Shown in pieces: positions 54,467 through 63,409 of a DNA stretch of 64,000 bases (the stretch's first letter is position 1; the number at the start of each line of letters is the position of its first letter). The stretch comes from Pirellulaceae bacterium (lineage in GTDB: Bacteria > Planctomycetota > Planctomycetia > Pirellulales > Pirellulaceae). The translations under genes were made by a program, and so were the position numbers. The stretch is taken from positions 122,098 to 186,097 of the forward strand of contig JAKVCA010000019.1 of the NCBI GenBank assembly GCA_022448315.1. Direction: 5' to 3'. A model generated the notes under the pieces. It searched no databases, was not told the DNA's origin, and worked only from the letters and a program-made list of their open reading frames with translations.

Positions 54467-55315
54467 TCAACCGGAGAGTTGCGACTCGATTTGCCGAAGG
54501 TAGTTCAAGCTCTCCGTTGCGAGTCGTTCAACCCCGGGCTCATAATCGAAAACCTCGACGGAAATCCACCCTTTGTATTGGCAGTCGACAAGCGTTTTCA
54601 TGATGGGAAGAAAGTCGAGGTCCCCCATGCCCGGGCCACGTCGATTCGGGTCATTGGCGTGAAAATGGACTGTATGGTCGATGGCTTCCCGGATAATGGA
54701 TTCAATCGACTTCGTTTCACTCGACATGGCCTTGCAATCCAAGTGAAGCTGAACCTGCTCTGAGTCAATCCGTGAAACCAGATCCAGTCCAGCCTCTGCG
54801 GTTAACAAAAAATCTCCCTCCTCAGGACCAAGGGGCTCGACCGCCAAAGTCACTCCACACGCCGCAAATTGATCGCAAGCCCCGAGAATCACCTCTTTGG
54901 CAAACTCCATGGCCTGCTCGTGATGGATTCCCGGCAGAAGATTTCGTTGATGGGGCGATCCCAACACCATCACCTTTCCACCGATATCGTGGCAAAGTTT
55001 CGCAAGTTCAGCCAAGTACTCCGTGGTCCTTCGACGCACCTCGGACTCGGGACTCGTCAGATAAAAACCCTCTGTAAAAGCGAGCAACCAATGAAGTCCG
55101 ATGACCTCAAGGTCGAAACGGTCTGCAAGCCGACAAATATCCTCGCGTTGTTGGGGCGTAATTTGGCGCGCGTCCGCATTCAAGGTGAAGGGAGCAATCT
55201 CGATCCCAGAGTAGCCCAGTTGGCTTGCATACTCGAACGCTTTCTCTTGGGGCCAATTTTGAAACGTTTCGTTGCAAATGGCATAGGGGAATAAATTCAT
55301 CTCGTCGACTTTCAT
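54467..55315 (-). CDS. Sugar phosphate isomerase/epimerase (TIM barrel)
   Basis: A 282-residue AP-endonuclease-2-like TIM barrel. It has GYSGIEIAPF, VIGLHWLL, GGKVMVLGSPHQRNL, the metal Glu in LAVEPLGPEEGDFL, LHLDCKAM, HFHANDPNRRGPGMG (two His and the RGPG loop) and WISVEVFDYEPG with the second metal Glu. Compared with classical hydroxypyruvate isomerase or tagatose epimerases the length is normal. It reads leftward, 111 bases after the Gfo/Idh/MocA gene 55427-56551, and likely belongs to the same operon. Confidence 0.9.
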   Translation of the reverse strand: MKVDEMNLFPYAICNETFQNWPQEKAFEYASQLGYSGIEIAPFTLNADARQITPQQREDICRLADRFDLEVIGLHWLLAFTEGFYLTSPESEVRRRTTEYLAELAKLCHDIGGKVMVLGSPHQRNLLPGIHHEQAMEFAKEVILGACDQFAACGVTLAVEPLGPEEGDFLLTAEAGLDLVSRIDSEQVQLHLDCKAMSSETKSIESIIREAIDHTVHFHANDPNRRGPGMGDLDFLPIMKTLVDCQYKGWISVEVFDYEPGVERLATESLNYLRQIESQLSG

Positions 55316-55426
55316 GTTGCTTGAATCGAAAAAAGGGGTGGCCCAATGCGTTCAAAGGCATGACGCGTAACTCATTGTTGAGACATACAGAAGGCCAAAG
55401 GCTCTCGGGCATCACGCTCTCAGGCA

Positions 55427-56551
55427 TCAGGCAGTAGATCCCATGATCTCGCGAATGGCGACCGCACGATGCTCTTTGGCGGAAAGATAACAGGCATCCA
55501 CCAATGCCATCGTCTTCAGGTTGTCTCGTCCCGAGATGGTTGGCTGTCGGTTCCGCTCCAAGGCAACCAACAATTCGGCCATGGGGCCAATAAATGCGTC
55601 AGGAAACCAGACATCCTTCCAACGAGGTTTGATCCAATGATCACCGTGCTGGATGGAGGTGTAGTCCAGGGTACTCGGCGTTCGACGGGGGTACTTTGGC
55701 CAACCAATCGTGCCTCGCGCCAACCCCTCGTGGCCTTCGACACGAAACCGAATTCCGATGTCTTCTGCAGAGCCTTCTCTCGCGGGCCCCGTCCAGACAT
55801 CATCGCAGGAACTCGCGCGCGCTCCATTGGCATACTCAAGGATGTAAAGACATATCCCGTCGCGATGCTTGAACTGTTTTGACGTCCTCGGATCCGGACG
55901 AATGCTTGCAAACACACGCTGTGGATTTCCAAACCAGTACCGGAACGTGTCGAGGTGGTGGATCGACATGATCCGCAACGTGACCCAACCCTGTCGCTTC
56001 TGCCAAGGCATCCAGTGAGGTATCGCTCTCATATCGATCGTTGCGAGCACGGGATCGCCCAGAATCCCCCGTTTCAATAGGTCTTTGCAGCCGCGGACCG
56101 CATGGTCAAACCGCATATTCTGATTCACCGCCAGTGTTATTTTATTACGTCGATACAGCTCAACGATCTCAACCGCTTCTTCATAATTCACACCAAGTGG
56201 CTTTTGCGCGAGTACGCCGCGGATGTGAGGGGCTTCGACGGCAATTTCTCTCAAGATTTCCGCCTGACGATCTGGAGGAACTGCAACATCAATCACCTCC
56301 AGTTCCGGATCCCGAATCAGTTGATGGTAATCGGTGTAGACCCGTGGTATTTTGTGACGTTGCGAAACTTCGCGGGCCTGTTCGGGGCGGCGAGAAGCAA
56401 TCGCCACCGGGTTGAACCCGGCTTTTCGATAAGAAACAAGATGGCAATCTGCCATGATGAATCCTGCCCCGATACAACCAATCGGCCGGTCGAGCAGATC
56501 GGGGAGTGGCGGGTGGATATCCAGTTCCGGGAACTCGGCTGACCGACTCAA
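55427..56551 (-). CDS. Gfo/Idh/MocA-family oxidoreductase
   Basis: A 374-residue dehydrogenase-like protein. NAD-binding loop [14 protein letters not shown] near residue 25, the family's EKP motif present as AQKPLG with the lysine kept, and a C-terminal domain with [14 protein letters not shown]. The start is TTG at 56551, overlapping the preceding stop as TTGA with GAGGG upstream; no ATG occurs until well inside the Rossmann fold. It sits between two TIM-barrel isomerase-like genes. Substrate unknown; inositol- or keto-sugar-type chemistry is likely. Confidence 0.9.
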   Translation of the reverse strand: MSRSAEFPELDIHPPLPDLLDRPIGCIGAGFIMADCHLVSYRKAGFNPVAIASRRPEQAREVSQRHKIPRVYTDYHQLIRDPELEVIDVAVPPDRQAEILREIAVEAPHIRGVLAQKPLGVNYEEAVEIVELYRRNKITLAVNQNMRFDHAVRGCKDLLKRGILGDPVLATIDMRAIPHWMPWQKRQGWVTLRIMSIHHLDTFRYWFGNPQRVFASIRPDPRTSKQFKHRDGICLYILEYANGARASSCDDVWTGPAREGSAEDIGIRFRVEGHEGLARGTIGWPKYPRRTPSTLDYTSIQHGDHWIKPRWKDVWFPDAFIGPMAELLVALERNRQPTISGRDNLKTMALVDACYLSAKEHRAVAIREIMGSTA

Positions 56552-57381
56552 TTTTCGTCCCTCAAATACGCTGCCCGCATCAATTGAGCAGTCGCTTCAT
56601 AGGCCTCGGTAACCCATTCCACGATTTTGTCCGGCTCCGGACTGTATTCGAGTTCCAGTGAAATGGCACCGTCGATCTGAAGATTCCTGATCTCTTCCAA
56701 GTACGGCTCAAATGGGACGACACCTCGGCCCGGCGGCAAGTCCCCATGGACCTTACCATCGCAATCAGAAATGTGGACGTGGATTGCTCGCCCCGCAAGT
56801 CGCTTCAACTCCGCTGCTTCCACTCCCGCCAAAACGAGGTGGGAAATGTCAATATTCGCGTTGACGCACTTGTGGTCACAATCGTCCAAAAATCTGACCA
56901 TAGTCTCCACCGAGTTCACCAGTGACAATTTGAAAGGTTCAAGCTCCAGAGCAATTTTCAGATTCAATCCTGCGGCATAATCTCCCAGCTCGCGACACGC
57001 ATCCACCGCCAAGCTCCACTGTTCCTGTGGAGGAATGACCTCACGATTCCAGATGTACTCCCCGAGCACAAGCAAAACATTGTCCGCCTCGTACTCATAA
57101 GCCAGATCCAAATAGGCTTTCACTCGTTCGATATGGAAATCGCGTACACTCGGATTGAAGTCAATCAAACCCACGGCAACACATGCAATTGAAACGATCG
57201 GCAATTCCAGGCGATCGCACTCATCTTTAATCAACCGGCGTTCGCGGACATCAATTTCAAAGGGATCCGCGAAAATGTCGACGCAGTCAAAACCAAGTTC
57301 TTTGGTTTTTTGCAATCCGAAGACCGTCGGTTGCTGCGCCTGCACCCACGCGGAGTTGATCAAACCGAGTTTCATTTGCAC
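56548..57381 (-). CDS. Sugar phosphate isomerase/epimerase (TIM barrel)
   Basis: A 277-residue AP-endonuclease-2-like TIM barrel: [11 protein letters not shown] start, [25 protein letters not shown] with a metal Glu, [32 protein letters not shown] with metal His and Asp and the GxG loop, and [14 protein letters not shown] with the last Glu. It is first of a three-gene leftward operon (isomerase, dehydrogenase, isomerase) and overlaps the dehydrogenase by four bases. Start codon ATG 57381, with a second ATG two codons on. Function as a sugar or polyol isomerase is inferred from family and context. Confidence 0.9.
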   Translation of the reverse strand: MQMKLGLINSAWVQAQQPTVFGLQKTKELGFDCVDIFADPFEIDVRERRLIKDECDRLELPIVSIACVAVGLIDFNPSVRDFHIERVKAYLDLAYEYEADNVLLVLGEYIWNREVIPPQEQWSLAVDACRELGDYAAGLNLKIALELEPFKLSLVNSVETMVRFLDDCDHKCVNANIDISHLVLAGVEAAELKRLAGRAIHVHISDCDGKVHGDLPPGRGVVPFEPYLEEIRNLQIDGAISLELEYSPEPDKIVEWVTEAYEATAQLMRAAYLRDEN

Positions 57382-57849
57382 GACTCACAAGCAAGAGCTA
57401 ACAAGCGAAGCAGTAACACCGAACCGATGATGCCGAAGACGGCTCGCCATCTTGGAAGGTTCCCGTCGCGTGAGCCATCATGCCTTGAATGTCTATCCAT
57501 TCTGCATGAGGCATCACGGTCTCGGTCGGCCACACCAAGTCCTGTTTTAGGTCATGGGTCACCGACTGTCTATCATAGCGTGATCCAGTCTTTCTCGACC
57601 CAGACGCGGTAATACGGATCGGGAAAATCCCTTGTTGCGGGTCGAGCGATCAGTGCGATCGATCTCGCGGGAGACGATCTCGCAGGAGAGTCTCCTGAAG
57701 CGATTCAGCCGTTCCGCAAAAGATGATCGACTTGCCATACGTTTGCCGCAACTCCCAAAGTTGGGTTGGAGTTCCGTGAGCCTGTCACGCGAAGCTCCCT
57801 CTTGCACGGCCCCACCACGGATACGGTTGCTGCAAACCTCGCCGCGCAT

Positions 57850-57876
57850 AAAAAAAGCTCTCGTTGCCGAGAGCTT
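57850..57876 (-). terminator. Orphan leftward Rho-independent terminator
   Basis: AAGCTCTCG (57855-57863), loop TTGC, CGAGAGCTT (57868-57876); read leftward the stem is followed by a run of seven T (57850-57856). The nearest leftward coding gene upstream ends at 58363, 490 bases away. Confidence 0.88.
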
Positions 57877-57877
57877 G

Positions 57878-57903
57878 AGGAGAAGAGCTTTAGGAGAAGA
57901 GCT
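57878..57903. repeat. Two 12-base direct repeats beside the orphan terminator
   Basis: AGGAGAAGAGCT occurs at 57878-57889 and again at 57892-57903. The last bases match the terminator stem, so the leftward RNA could form alternative pairings. Confidence 0.7.
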
Positions 57904-58362
57904 CGGAACACCAGACCTTCACAAATGGGGGTTATCAGTTGCAAAAATCTCGGTTTGTGCGATTCACCGCGAATCACACGGGCGAGGTGAAATACGGATA
58001 TCCTCCCGCACCGCGAAATCTTGAATCCAGCATGCTGGGGTTGCCCTTGTTGACCGCGAAAAGATGGCTGGCAAGTTTGCGCCTTTTCGTGTCCGCCTAA
58101 CTCCGGCGGCTCGGTGCCTAAGATCCACGGTTGCTTTCCTAGCTGGTACAGTCGGGCGTCCAGCATGGTCCCCCCGTTTGGGAGAACAAATGACTCGAAG
58201 AAGCAGAACGTGTGCCAAATCGTCTCGAGCAACTTCATTTGGGTGCAGAATTTAGTAAAACGCTCTAAAAAACCTCAAAAAGAGGATTCGCTCGACGCTT
58301 TAGGAGTGCTGCAGTTTGAAAACTTGAGGCTCGATTTGTAACAATTGCAAAAACATCCTCGA

Positions 58363-58800
58363 TCAAACTTCAATTTGTCCTTGAAAGAGACTGGTGGCAA
58401 TCGCACGGAAGACAGGCTCGATTTCGAGAAACTCGCTTTGCTCCGCCTGATAATGACAGACAAATGTTCTTCCAGCGTGCTTGCAAGCCCAGACCCTCAC
58501 CTCCACAAGCATATCCAAGCAAAAAAACCTCACCTCGTAACCCGAGCATGCCACACCGGCAAACTCGCAGCTTGCGGACTCTCTTTCCAAATCCTCGTAT
58601 TCGGCTTCCAAGCCCTCAAAAATTTGCTCGATGCATTCCTCGGGCAGGACCTCACTGGGCATGAGCTGCACCGACCAGAATCCGCCATTGGGCGTTTGAA
58701 GGGTCACATCCACAAGTCCCGGGTCCTGTTCGGGCTCCATCAGCTGCCAATTTTCCGGGTAGGCGAAATGAAGGCCGTGATTTTCATAAATGGCGGGCAT
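58363..58800 (-). CDS. Small cytoplasmic protein, possibly PsbP/DUF1795-like fold
   Basis: A 145-residue soluble protein with no signal peptide. It begins AIYENHGLHFAYPENWQLM, a pattern of PsbP/Mog1-fold and DUF1795 proteins, then alternating strands and a helix (PEECIEQIFEGLEAEYEDLE), with a C-terminal helix VFRAIATSLF. Three cysteines and a HYQAEQ strand are notable but no catalytic site is evident. ATG at 58800 is chosen over TTG at 58815. It runs divergent to the TPR lipoprotein. Function unknown; fold assignment is tentative. Confidence 0.75.
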   Translation of the reverse strand: MPAIYENHGLHFAYPENWQLMEPEQDPGLVDVTLQTPNGGFWSVQLMPSEVLPEECIEQIFEGLEAEYEDLERESASCEFAGVACSGYEVRFFCLDMLVEVRVWACKHAGRTFVCHYQAEQSEFLEIEPVFRAIATSLFQGQIEV

Positions 58801-59007
58801 GCAACTTGCTTTCAAGTTAGGTCGTTTCAGCCAAAGACTTCGAAGCTCGGTGACCTCTCGGCAGCACGATGCTTTGAATTGAACTGTTATTCAAACCCTC
58901 AATCTGATACTTTCGCGAGGAATTCTCAATGGGGTCCCTCATCAATCTTGGCTCGTTCCTGTCGACCGGCCTGCACCCCAGTACAACACAACCTCAGGCC
59001 AACTCGC

Positions 59008-59943
59008 ATGACATACCGCGTTAACCTGAAAATCTTCCTGGTTGCGTCGGTAGCCGTCCTCCTGATTTCCGGTTGCAGCCGGTTCCAAAGACGATCTTCG
59101 GTACTCGATTTGGATCAAGCCCGGAAACTCTCGTTCGAGGGGATGAGAAAAAGCCAGAATGGTGACTGGGAACAAGCTGAGGAGAGTTTCCGACAAGCCG
59201 TTGAAGTTTGTCCCGAAGACGAAAGAGCCCGAGCGTTACTCGCTGAGGCTCTTTGGGAAAGCGGCAAGACCACGGAAGCCCTTCTGGAACAACGTCAAGC
59301 GGTGGAGCACTCAGGCGGCGACCCAAGACAACAAGTTCGGCTGGGAGAGATGTTGCTTGCGAACGGCGATGCGGATCAAGCGATGAAACAGGCCGAATAT
59401 GCGATCGATCAGAGTCGCCAGATGGCCGATGCCTGGAATCTGAAGGGAGATGCACTCGAGACCCAAAACAAACTTGGTGAATCCCTTGTATGCTACCAGC
59501 GATCCTTGTCTTACGATGCACAACAGGAGCAGGTTCTCGAAAAAGTTGCGAACCTTTACGAACAGCTTGGTCGCCCCCAGCGAGCACTCGCCACATGGTA
59601 CTCCGTTGAAGAACTGTATCCAGAGGACGCCATACCAGCGAAAGTACTTTATCGCGAAGCCATGGCCATGCAGCGGCTTGATCGAGATCACCGAGCAGTC
59701 CAGCTTCTTGTCGACGCTCGACACCGAGATCCTGACAGTCCTGAGGTCATCGCCGCGCTTGCCAGCCTTCAGTGGAAACTTGGAGACCGAGTCAATTCCG
59801 AATTGACGGCGAGCTATGGCAAACAACGGTGGCCGCATCACCCGGAAATCGTACGCCTTAATTCTGCTCAGGGCGTCCGACCGATCTTGGGCGGGGACCG
59901 ATCACCCAAAGTCGCACCTCAGAAAAGGACGCTGTATCGCTGA
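59008..59943 (+). CDS. TPR-repeat lipoprotein
   Basis: A 311-residue exported lipoprotein (lipobox ISGC, Cys near residue 23) with five or six tetratricopeptide repeats: for example GDWEQAEESFRQAVEVCPED, ARALLAEALWESGKTTEAL and DAWNLKGDALETQNKLGESL. TPR lipoproteins assemble envelope complexes, such as pilus or outer-membrane machines, but this one has no specific partner nearby. ATG 59008 directly precedes the basic-hydrophobic leader, though its ribosome-binding site is weak. It ends convergent with flhB. Confidence 0.87.
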   Translation: MTYRVNLKIFLVASVAVLLISGCSRFQRRSSVLDLDQARKLSFEGMRKSQNGDWEQAEESFRQAVEVCPEDERARALLAEALWESGKTTEALLEQRQAVEHSGGDPRQQVRLGEMLLANGDADQAMKQAEYAIDQSRQMADAWNLKGDALETQNKLGESLVCYQRSLSYDAQQEQVLEKVANLYEQLGRPQRALATWYSVEELYPEDAIPAKVLYREAMAMQRLDRDHRAVQLLVDARHRDPDSPEVIAALASLQWKLGDRVNSELTASYGKQRWPHHPEIVRLNSAQGVRPILGGDRSPKVAPQKRTLYR

Positions 59944-60094
59944 GCAAGACGATGTATCCCCGGCCAGGTGGATTATTCGAGAAACGCAACCCAAACTGTT
60001 TCCTTACCATGCAACAAAATGCGTCGCCTCTATCGGACAGGTCACCCAACCCATTCTTAGTCCACCGCTTGGGTGTGAGGCACTCGCAGCATCG

Positions 60095-61183
60095 TTATGC
60101 GGCTTTCTGGGGAGCCACTGGAGCAGGTCGCCCCTGCAGCTCGTAAACATACTTGAGCACTTCGGCAACAGCAGCATACGAAGACGATGGAACTTCCTGA
60201 TTGAGCTCAACCTCTTTGTAAAGCGATCGCGCGAGTTCTTTGCGTTCCACGATTGGGATATGACTCTCCAACGCCAACCGACGAATCCTTTGCGCCAAAG
60301 TCCCCGCCCCCTTGGCCACCACCACGGGCGCCGTCATGGACTCCGGGTCATATTTGAGTGCGACGGCCAACTCCGTCGGATTGGTCACGACCACGTCAGC
60401 GTCTGGAACGGAGTTTGAAATCCGGTTCATCACCAACTGACGTTGAACGGCTCGCCGACGTGAAGCCAACTGCGGGTCGCCCTGAGTTTGCTTGATCTCC
60501 TCACGCATCTCCTGTTCGGTCATCCGAAGATCTTGTTCGTATTTCCATTTCTGAAACAGGTAATCCAACAAGGCAAGGAGCAATAATGCGGCGGCGATTT
60601 TCAAGCTCGTCCATAGTGTGATCTGGGCAAGGTAAGCGGCAATCTGAGGTACCGTCATACTAGAGACGGTCATGATCTGGTCTGCTTCCAAGTAAAGCGA
60701 AACACCAGCAACTCCGACCACCACACCAACTTTAAATAGTCCCAGCAACAACCGCACGACGCTTTGAATGGAAAAGAGTCGCTTCAGGCCTTGAATCGGA
60801 TTCACCTTCTTGAAGTCCAACGTCAATTTTTGAGGGAGGAAAAGGAAACCGGTCTGCATGACGTTGATCAACAAGGCCACCACGAACAGTATGGACAGCA
60901 AGGGTAGAAGGACGACAGCAATCAAGTACATCAGTTTCACGGCTTGATTGATGACCAACTCCGCATTGACGATCGTCCAAGCCCCTTCCGTCAAATGGAG
61001 GGTCGTAAAATTTTGCACCTGATTTGCCGCGGTCTGCCCCAGAAAGAGCAGGGCGGATACGCCGGCAAAAAGCAACGCAACACTCGAAAGATCCTGGCTC
61101 TTCGCTACCTGACCTTCTTGCCGCGCCTTCTGGCGTCGAAACGGTGTCGCATCATACTTTTTGTCGCCGAATTGTTCTGCCAT
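60095..61183 (-). CDS. flhB: Flagellar export switch protein FlhB
   Basis: A 362-residue inner-membrane component of the flagellar type III export gate, with four membrane helices (residues about 35-210) and a cytoplasmic domain. The autocleavage site that switches export from rod/hook to filament substrates is normally NPTH; here it reads NPTE (near residue 268) in VVVTNPTELAVALKY. The N-terminus DKKYDATPFRRQKARQEGQV is canonical. It follows fliR by 58 bases in the same operon. The rest of the cytoplasmic domain is full length. Confidence 0.95.
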   Translation of the reverse strand: MAEQFGDKKYDATPFRRQKARQEGQVAKSQDLSSVALLFAGVSALLFLGQTAANQVQNFTTLHLTEGAWTIVNAELVINQAVKLMYLIAVVLLPLLSILFVVALLINVMQTGFLFLPQKLTLDFKKVNPIQGLKRLFSIQSVVRLLLGLFKVGVVVGVAGVSLYLEADQIMTVSSMTVPQIAAYLAQITLWTSLKIAAALLLLALLDYLFQKWKYEQDLRMTEQEMREEIKQTQGDPQLASRRRAVQRQLVMNRISNSVPDADVVVTNPTELAVALKYDPESMTAPVVVAKGAGTLAQRIRRLALESHIPIVERKELARSLYKEVELNQEVPSSSYAAVAEVLKYVYELQGRPAPVAPQKAA

Positions 61184-61241
61184 ATCAACCTAAACCACTT
61201 GCGTGAGTGAAATCACGGTCAACCAGCACGTCCAATCGGCC

Positions 61242-62030
61242 TTAACCACCGTAAGGTACCACGCCGACAATCTGACTCCTCATCTCATCAATCGCCACCC
61301 GAAGCTGCTCATCGAAATAAGTGATGCCCGTCCCCAGAGTCAGACTCAAAATCAACAACATGATCATTGAGTTCAAACTGAAACCGACTTGAATCACGTT
61401 CAGCTGTGGCAACGTTCGACTGATCAACCCCATGACCAGCAATGAAATGATCATGGCGACCATGACCGGGGCACCGATTTTAAGTCCAAGCGCGAAAGCT
61501 TCACCCAACAGAGCCACCAACAGATCCAGGGCTCCCTCATGCCAATGAACTTGTGAAACCGGCATATGCTTAAACGTATCGAGCAAGGCCGCCATCAACA
61601 TTTGATGACCACCCACGGAAATGAAAGTGACGATCATGATGCTGTCCAGCAATTGACCAAACAGGGGAACACTCGTCCCCAAGGTCGGGTTGAAGACGTC
61701 GGCGACCTGCATCCCACTCATCTGACCGATGACCTGTCCCGCCGCTTGCGCACTTGCGAAGACGAGGTTTACCCCAAAACCGAGAAATAGTCCGACTCCG
61801 AGTTCATTTCCAATCAACCACACCAGCTGGGCAAGGTTTTCAGGAACCCCCAAAACGATTGACGACTGAAAGGGTGTCACTAAAAACGAAAGTGCAATCA
61901 CCAGAAACGCGCGAATTCGCATCGGCAAGGCACGACTGCCGTATCCCGGAGCCACCAAAATAAGTCCACTGATTCGGGCCATCACCAGAATAAAAAGGGA
62001 AATCTGATTCATGGTGATGTCTAACGTCAT
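61242..62030 (-). CDS. fliR: Flagellar export gate protein FliR
   Basis: A 262-residue membrane protein with six to seven helices, opening QISLFILVMARISGLILVAP and containing AQAAGQVIGQMSGMQVADVF and APVMVAMIISLLVMGLISR. FliR forms one subunit of the FliP5-FliQ4-FliR1 export gate. ATG at 62030 overlaps the fliQ stop as ATGA, so the two are translationally coupled. Confidence 0.95.
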   Translation of the reverse strand: MTLDITMNQISLFILVMARISGLILVAPGYGSRALPMRIRAFLVIALSFLVTPFQSSIVLGVPENLAQLVWLIGNELGVGLFLGFGVNLVFASAQAAGQVIGQMSGMQVADVFNPTLGTSVPLFGQLLDSIMIVTFISVGGHQMLMAALLDTFKHMPVSQVHWHEGALDLLVALLGEAFALGLKIGAPVMVAMIISLLVMGLISRTLPQLNVIQVGFSLNSMIMLLILSLTLGTGITYFDEQLRVAIDEMRSQIVGVVPYGG

Positions 62031-62308
62031 CCGCCCAATCCTCCGGCGCCCGCGGGTGGCTCACCGAAAAGTGCGCGAGCGTAGTCCATCAGAACGCCAA
62101 GAACCCAGGGGAGTGAAAATCCCAGGGCGACAATCATGGCAACAAACTTGGGGACGAAGGAAATCGTCTGGTCTTGAATCTGCGTCAATGCTTGGAGCAA
62201 ACCGATAATCAACCCCGACACCATACCCACGATCAAAACCGGGGCGGCAATGTACATGGTGATGATCATGGCTTGCCGTGCCCCATCAATGGTCATGTCC
62301 ATTTCCAT
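62027..62308 (-). CDS. fliQ: Flagellar export gate protein FliQ
   Basis: A 93-residue protein of two membrane helices (QAMIITMYIAAPVLIVGMVSGLIIGLLQAL and FVAMIVALGFSLPWVLGVLMDYA) with the family's TQIQDQTISFVPKF loop. ATG at 62308 with GGAG 7 nt upstream gives the normal size of about 90; a start at 62377 would add an atypical extension. It sits 74 bases after fliP. Confidence 0.93.
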   Translation of the reverse strand: MEMDMTIDGARQAMIITMYIAAPVLIVGMVSGLIIGLLQALTQIQDQTISFVPKFVAMIVALGFSLPWVLGVLMDYARALFGEPPAGAGGLGG

Positions 62309-62382
62309 CAGAATTCTCCAGGCTTTGATCCGTGTAAACCGAAATTTCTTTATGAAGCGGTCCCTATCAATTCCCAAGTCCG

Positions 62383-63330
62383 TCAGGTTGTGTAAGGGAC
62401 AAAACTCTCCAGCAACATCCCGACGATCAAATTCCAGCCATCGACCAGGACGAAAAGAATGAGCTTGAAGGGCAAACTGAGCATGACAGGGGGCAGCATC
62501 AACATGCCCATGGAAATCGTGACGCTGGAGACCACAATGTCGATCACGAGAAAAGGCAGGTAAATTTGGAAGCCGATGAGAAATGCAACCTTCAGCTCAC
62601 TGATCATGAAGGCCGGCAACAGAACCTGGAAAGGGACATCGTCATAGGTCTCAGGCATGTTTTCCTGCTCGTCTTGGGGAAGATACCGATAGAACAGCCA
62701 CACGTCTTCGCTATTGTCAGCCCTCTCGATCTGCCGACTCATGAATTGTTTCAAAGGACGAGTCCCCCGTTCCCATGCAACGTCCCATGACATCTCCTGC
62801 TGGTTTTCGATGTAGGGCAAGATCGCTTCATCCTTGATTTCGTTGAAGACCGGAGCCATGACCGCGAGCGTCATGAACAGGGCGAGTGAGGTGATGACCT
62901 GACTTGGAGGCAATTGTTGAGTTCCTAACGCCTGTCGAAGTAATCCCAGAACAACGACAATCCGCACGAAACTGGTGGTCATCATGAGAATCGCAGGGGC
63001 GAGGCTCAAGACCGTGAGCATCAGCATGATCTTGATGGTGGAGGAGAGCCCTCGCGGACTGGTCCAGTCATCCGGGCCACCCTGAACGAAATCAGAAAGC
63101 TTACTGCTTGTCAGGCGTCCGTCCTCAACCGAAGAGGCCGAGCCTGCCGACATGGTCTGCAACCCACCGGAATCACCGATTTGTCCGGTCGCAGGCGCAG
63201 AGAGCCATACAAGCAGCAGTGGCAAGGAAAGCCAAAGAACCCATGAGCGCATTTTTGCCCAGTTCTTCTCTGCGGCCCGTCCCTGAAAACGGGCGGCAGA
63301 CTCATGCTTTTTGTTCGGCTGTGGTTTCAT
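62383..63330 (-). CDS. fliP: Flagellar export gate protein FliP
   Basis: A 315-residue protein, longer than the usual 245. It has a cleavable-type signal ([21 protein letters not shown]) after a charged start of about 27 residues, then a Ser/Gly-rich stretch of some 40 residues, then the conserved FliP core: [54 protein letters not shown] and [16 protein letters not shown], with [20 protein letters not shown] at the end. It is second in the fliO-fliP-fliQ-fliR-flhB order. ATG at 63330 or GTG at 63342 fit; both have AAGGTGG nearby. Confidence 0.94.
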   Translation of the reverse strand: MKPQPNKKHESAARFQGRAAEKNWAKMRSWVLWLSLPLLLVWLSAPATGQIGDSGGLQTMSAGSASSVEDGRLTSSKLSDFVQGGPDDWTSPRGLSSTIKIMLMLTVLSLAPAILMMTTSFVRIVVVLGLLRQALGTQQLPPSQVITSLALFMTLAVMAPVFNEIKDEAILPYIENQQEMSWDVAWERGTRPLKQFMSRQIERADNSEDVWLFYRYLPQDEQENMPETYDDVPFQVLLPAFMISELKVAFLIGFQIYLPFLVIDIVVSSVTISMGMLMLPPVMLSLPFKLILFVLVDGWNLIVGMLLESFVPYTT

Positions 63331-63409
63331 CCTTGAATCCACCTTCTTGACTGTAAACGGAGCCTCGAGAGTGAGGCGCAGCGTGGACAGATATCATCGA
63401 GTCAATTCG

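Larger units (their letters stand above)
57382..58362. other. Nearly 1 kb without a convincing gene, with orphan terminator
   Basis: Open frames on both strands lack ribosome-binding sites, family features or coding character, and one of them runs straight through a terminator. Structures seen: the leftward terminator at 57850-57876, a 12-base direct repeat beside it, and near 57656-57690 repeated CGATCTCGC phrases with a GGAGA-GTCTCC element. It must contain the promoter of the sugar operon to its left. A leftward non-coding RNA ending at the terminator is possible. Confidence 0.5.

Noticed and set aside
55400..55437. Near-duplicate phrase CTCGGGCATCA / CTCAGGCATCA
   Set aside because: Two 11-base copies in a short spacer are too little to support a repeat element or regulatory site.
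57632..58024. Rightward open frame of 130 codons in the gene-poor stretch
   Set aside because: Arg/Ser-rich shadow-like translation, no ribosome-binding site and it crosses the terminator on the other strand.
57705..58238. Leftward open frame of 177 codons
   Set aside because: It runs through the terminator at 57850-57876, has no ribosome-binding site and its composition does not look like a protein.
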